Shown here: positions 62,653 to 64,000 of the stretch, one piece after another
How positions within the stretch are numbered: position 1 is the stretch's first letter
How the letters are laid out: each line of letters starts with the position of its first letter
Assembly: GCF_008064665.1 (NCBI RefSeq)
Contig: NZ_VRZA01000003.1
Coordinates: forward strand, 731,690-795,689
Length of the DNA: 64,000 nucleotides
DNA from: Parahaliea maris
GTDB lineage: Bacteria > Pseudomonadota > Gammaproteobacteria > Pseudomonadales > Halieaceae
Direction: 5' to 3'
Program-made: the position numbers and the translations under genes
Notes under the pieces: generated by a model
Databases searched by the model: none
What the model was told of the DNA's origin: nothing
Seen by the model: the letters and a program-made list of their open reading frames with translations, nothing else

Positions 62653-63834
62653 ATGAAAGTTGAATGGAAGGACCAGAGTCCGCGCAAGATCCAGAAGTTT
62701 GCCGGGGCGGACTACCCCAGCGACAACCCCGACCTGGAGGACCTGCTGACCGCCGGTGACGTGGACCACATCGCCGAGATTTTCCAGACCCCCCTGACCG
62801 GGTCCTACAACTGGGACTACAAGGTGCAGGACGACCGGATCAAGAAACTCTACGACCTCGGCAAGCAGCTCAACTGGGATCCGGAAATGGACATCAACTG
62901 GGATCGCCCCTGGCCGGAAGAGGAGCGGATGCCGGAGCTGTTCAACCTGCACACCTACCAGCCCTACCTGGACCTGGATGAAAAAGGGCGCAAGGAATTC
63001 TGGCTGCACATGAACGCCTGGAGCCTGTCCCAGTTCCTCCACGGCGAGCAGGGCGCCCTGCTGGTGGCCTCCCAGCTCTGCTCCTGTGCGCCGACGCTGA
63101 ACGCCAAGCTCTACGCCGGCTCCCAGACTTTCGACGAGGCCCGCCATGTCGAGGTGTTCAACAAGTACCTGCAGCAGCGCATCGGCTTGATGTATCCCGT
63201 CAATACCCACCTCAAGAGCATCATCGACAAGATTCTCACCGATGCCCGCTGGGACATGAAATTCATCGGCATGCAGATTGTGATCGAGGGGCTGGCCCTG
63301 TCGGCTTTCAACACCACCCGTGAAACCACCCCGGACCCGGTCCTCAAGGACGTGGTTTACCTGGTCACCCGGGACGAGGCCCGCCACGTGACCTTCGGCG
63401 TGAACTACCTGGAGGAGTTCGTCAAAACCCTGTCGGATGAGGAGCGCGAGGAGCGCGCCCAGTTTGCCTATGAGGCCTGCGTAGTGAGCCGCGAGCGACT
63501 GGTGGCCACCGATGTGTTCCGCCACTTTGGCTGGGACGTGGAGGCCACCCGCAAACAGGTGCTGGAAGGCTTTGTGATGTCCACCTTCCGCAACCTGCTG
63601 TTCCAGCGGGTGATTCCCAATCTCAAGCGTATCGGCCTGCTCACCGACCGTATCCGGCCCAAGTTCGAGGAACTGGGGATCCTGGAGTTCGAGAATGCCG
63701 CCACTGATGGCGATATCGACTGGGCGGCGCTGGAGCGCCCGCTGGATACCGAGGAGGCCCAGAACTACGAGCAGAGCATGGTGGAGAACTTCCACGCCCT
63801 GAAGGACGAGGAGGATGCCCGCAAGGCCAGCTGA
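62653..63834 (+). CDS. Ferritin-like diiron domain protein
   Basis: A 393-residue protein with AAGGAG 8 bp before ATG 62653. Two matching ligand sets lie about 30 residues apart in each half: Glu132 (HGEQGA) with Glu162/His165 (DEARHVEV), and Glu212 (IVIEGLAL) with Glu242/His245 (DEARHVTF). This E-x29-ExxH arrangement is that of ferritin-like carboxylate-bridged diiron proteins such as oxygenases. The substrate is unknown. It is divergent from the AraC-patatin pair, which may act on the same lipids. Confidence 0.8.
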   Translation: MKVEWKDQSPRKIQKFAGADYPSDNPDLEDLLTAGDVDHIAEIFQTPLTGSYNWDYKVQDDRIKKLYDLGKQLNWDPEMDINWDRPWPEEERMPELFNLHTYQPYLDLDEKGRKEFWLHMNAWSLSQFLHGEQGALLVASQLCSCAPTLNAKLYAGSQTFDEARHVEVFNKYLQQRIGLMYPVNTHLKSIIDKILTDARWDMKFIGMQIVIEGLALSAFNTTRETTPDPVLKDVVYLVTRDEARHVTFGVNYLEEFVKTLSDEEREERAQFAYEACVVSRERLVATDVFRHFGWDVEATRKQVLEGFVMSTFRNLLFQRVIPNLKRIGLLTDRIRPKFEELGILEFENAATDGDIDWAALERPLDTEEAQNYEQSMVENFHALKDEEDARKAS

Positions 63835-63901
63835 GTCACCGCGGCCGCCCCTGCCTGTCGGGGGCGGTAGGCAGAAGTAGGCAGTACTGGCGCAGAAACA
63901 A

Positions 63902-63921
63902 AAAAGCCGGCTTCAAGCCGG
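63902..63921 (-). terminator. Terminator for transcription entering from the right
   Basis: AGCCGGCTT and AAGCCGGCT form a stem preceded on the plus strand by a run of A residues. On the minus strand this is a GC stem followed by TTTTTTG. It would end a minus-strand transcript whose gene lies beyond the window. Confidence 0.7.
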
Positions 63922-63950
63922 CTCAGACTGCTGACAAAGTACCTTCAAAA

Positions 63951-63980
63951 GCCCTGGTCGTAAGACCGGGGCTTTTGTTT
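63951..63980 (+). terminator. Bidirectional Rho-independent terminator after the ferritin-like gene
   Basis: GCCCTGGTC (63951-63959) pairs with GACCGGGGC (63964-63972) through one G-T pair, loop GTAA. A TTTTGTTT tract follows on the plus strand and an AAAA tract precedes, so both strands could terminate. It lies about 115 bp after the ferritin-like stop. Confidence 0.8.
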
Positions 63981-64000
63981 AATGGGGCTGTAATAACGAT

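Overview
The window (about 62-64% G+C by eye, densely coding on both strands) looks like a chromosomal segment of an aerobic, probably marine gammaproteobacterium. Gene order points to the Pseudomonadales/Cellvibrionales area. The blocks comM-ubiK-glnK-amtB, lptM-lysA-dapF-DUF484-xerC-yigB, argH-algZ-algR-hemCDXY, dsbB-algQ-FKBP and trxA-rho-ubiD match arrangements I recall from Pseudomonas. The accessory genes (KshA-like Rieske oxygenase, patatin/AraC pair, ferritin-like diiron protein, acyl-CoA-type phosphotransferase, phasins) suggest an OM60/NOR5 (Halieaceae-like) bacterium. That placement is inference.

Layout: 0-6 kb holds the tail of a cation P-type ATPase, comM, ubiK and a nitrogen block (porin, P-II, AmtB, second P-II, SHOCT lipoprotein) with a good sigma-54 promoter in front of the porin. 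6-10.8 kb is a minus-strand operon for diaminopimelate/lysine synthesis and chromosome dimer resolution. 10.9-20 kb carries a DUF3187 protein, argH, the AlgZ/AlgR two-component system and the haem genes hemCDXY. 20-25.5 kb has a CoA-transferase, ubiD, rho, trxA and a GIY-YIG protein. 25.5-32.3 kb has an ABC-F ATPase, a TIGR02444 protein, an FKBP lipoprotein, algQ, dsbB, an ACP phosphodiesterase and gshA. 32.4-37.4 kb has an Omp85-like protein, a phosphotransferase and an orphan PilU. 37-46 kb has a moaA-MoxR-VWA-zinc-ribbon operon, an SMP-30-like protein coupled to a DASS transporter, a Rieske oxygenase, PqiA, SRPBCC and a peroxiredoxin. 46-51 kb has a methyltransferase, an NhaC-type antiporter with a structured leader, and a PhaD-like regulator with two phasin-like proteins. 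51-64 kb has an RND efflux pair, pckA-hslO, an LLM oxidoreductase, a DMT transporter, a PHA-system protein, the patatin/AraC pair and a ferritin-like protein, ending in two terminators.

No tRNA, rRNA, CRISPR array, transposase or prophage was seen. The most unusual feature is a family of five long intergenic palindromes. Each has 14-30 bp arms around a 52-67 nt interior with repeated ATGGATG cores. They occur as two oppositely oriented pairs (algR/hemC gap and 34.2-34.6 kb) and one single copy (rho/ubiD gap). Other points of note are a sigma-54/NtrC-type control region serving a porin-P-II-AmtB block, tandem repeats abutting a stop codon and a start codon, and two phasin-like proteins whose basic tails sit at opposite ends.
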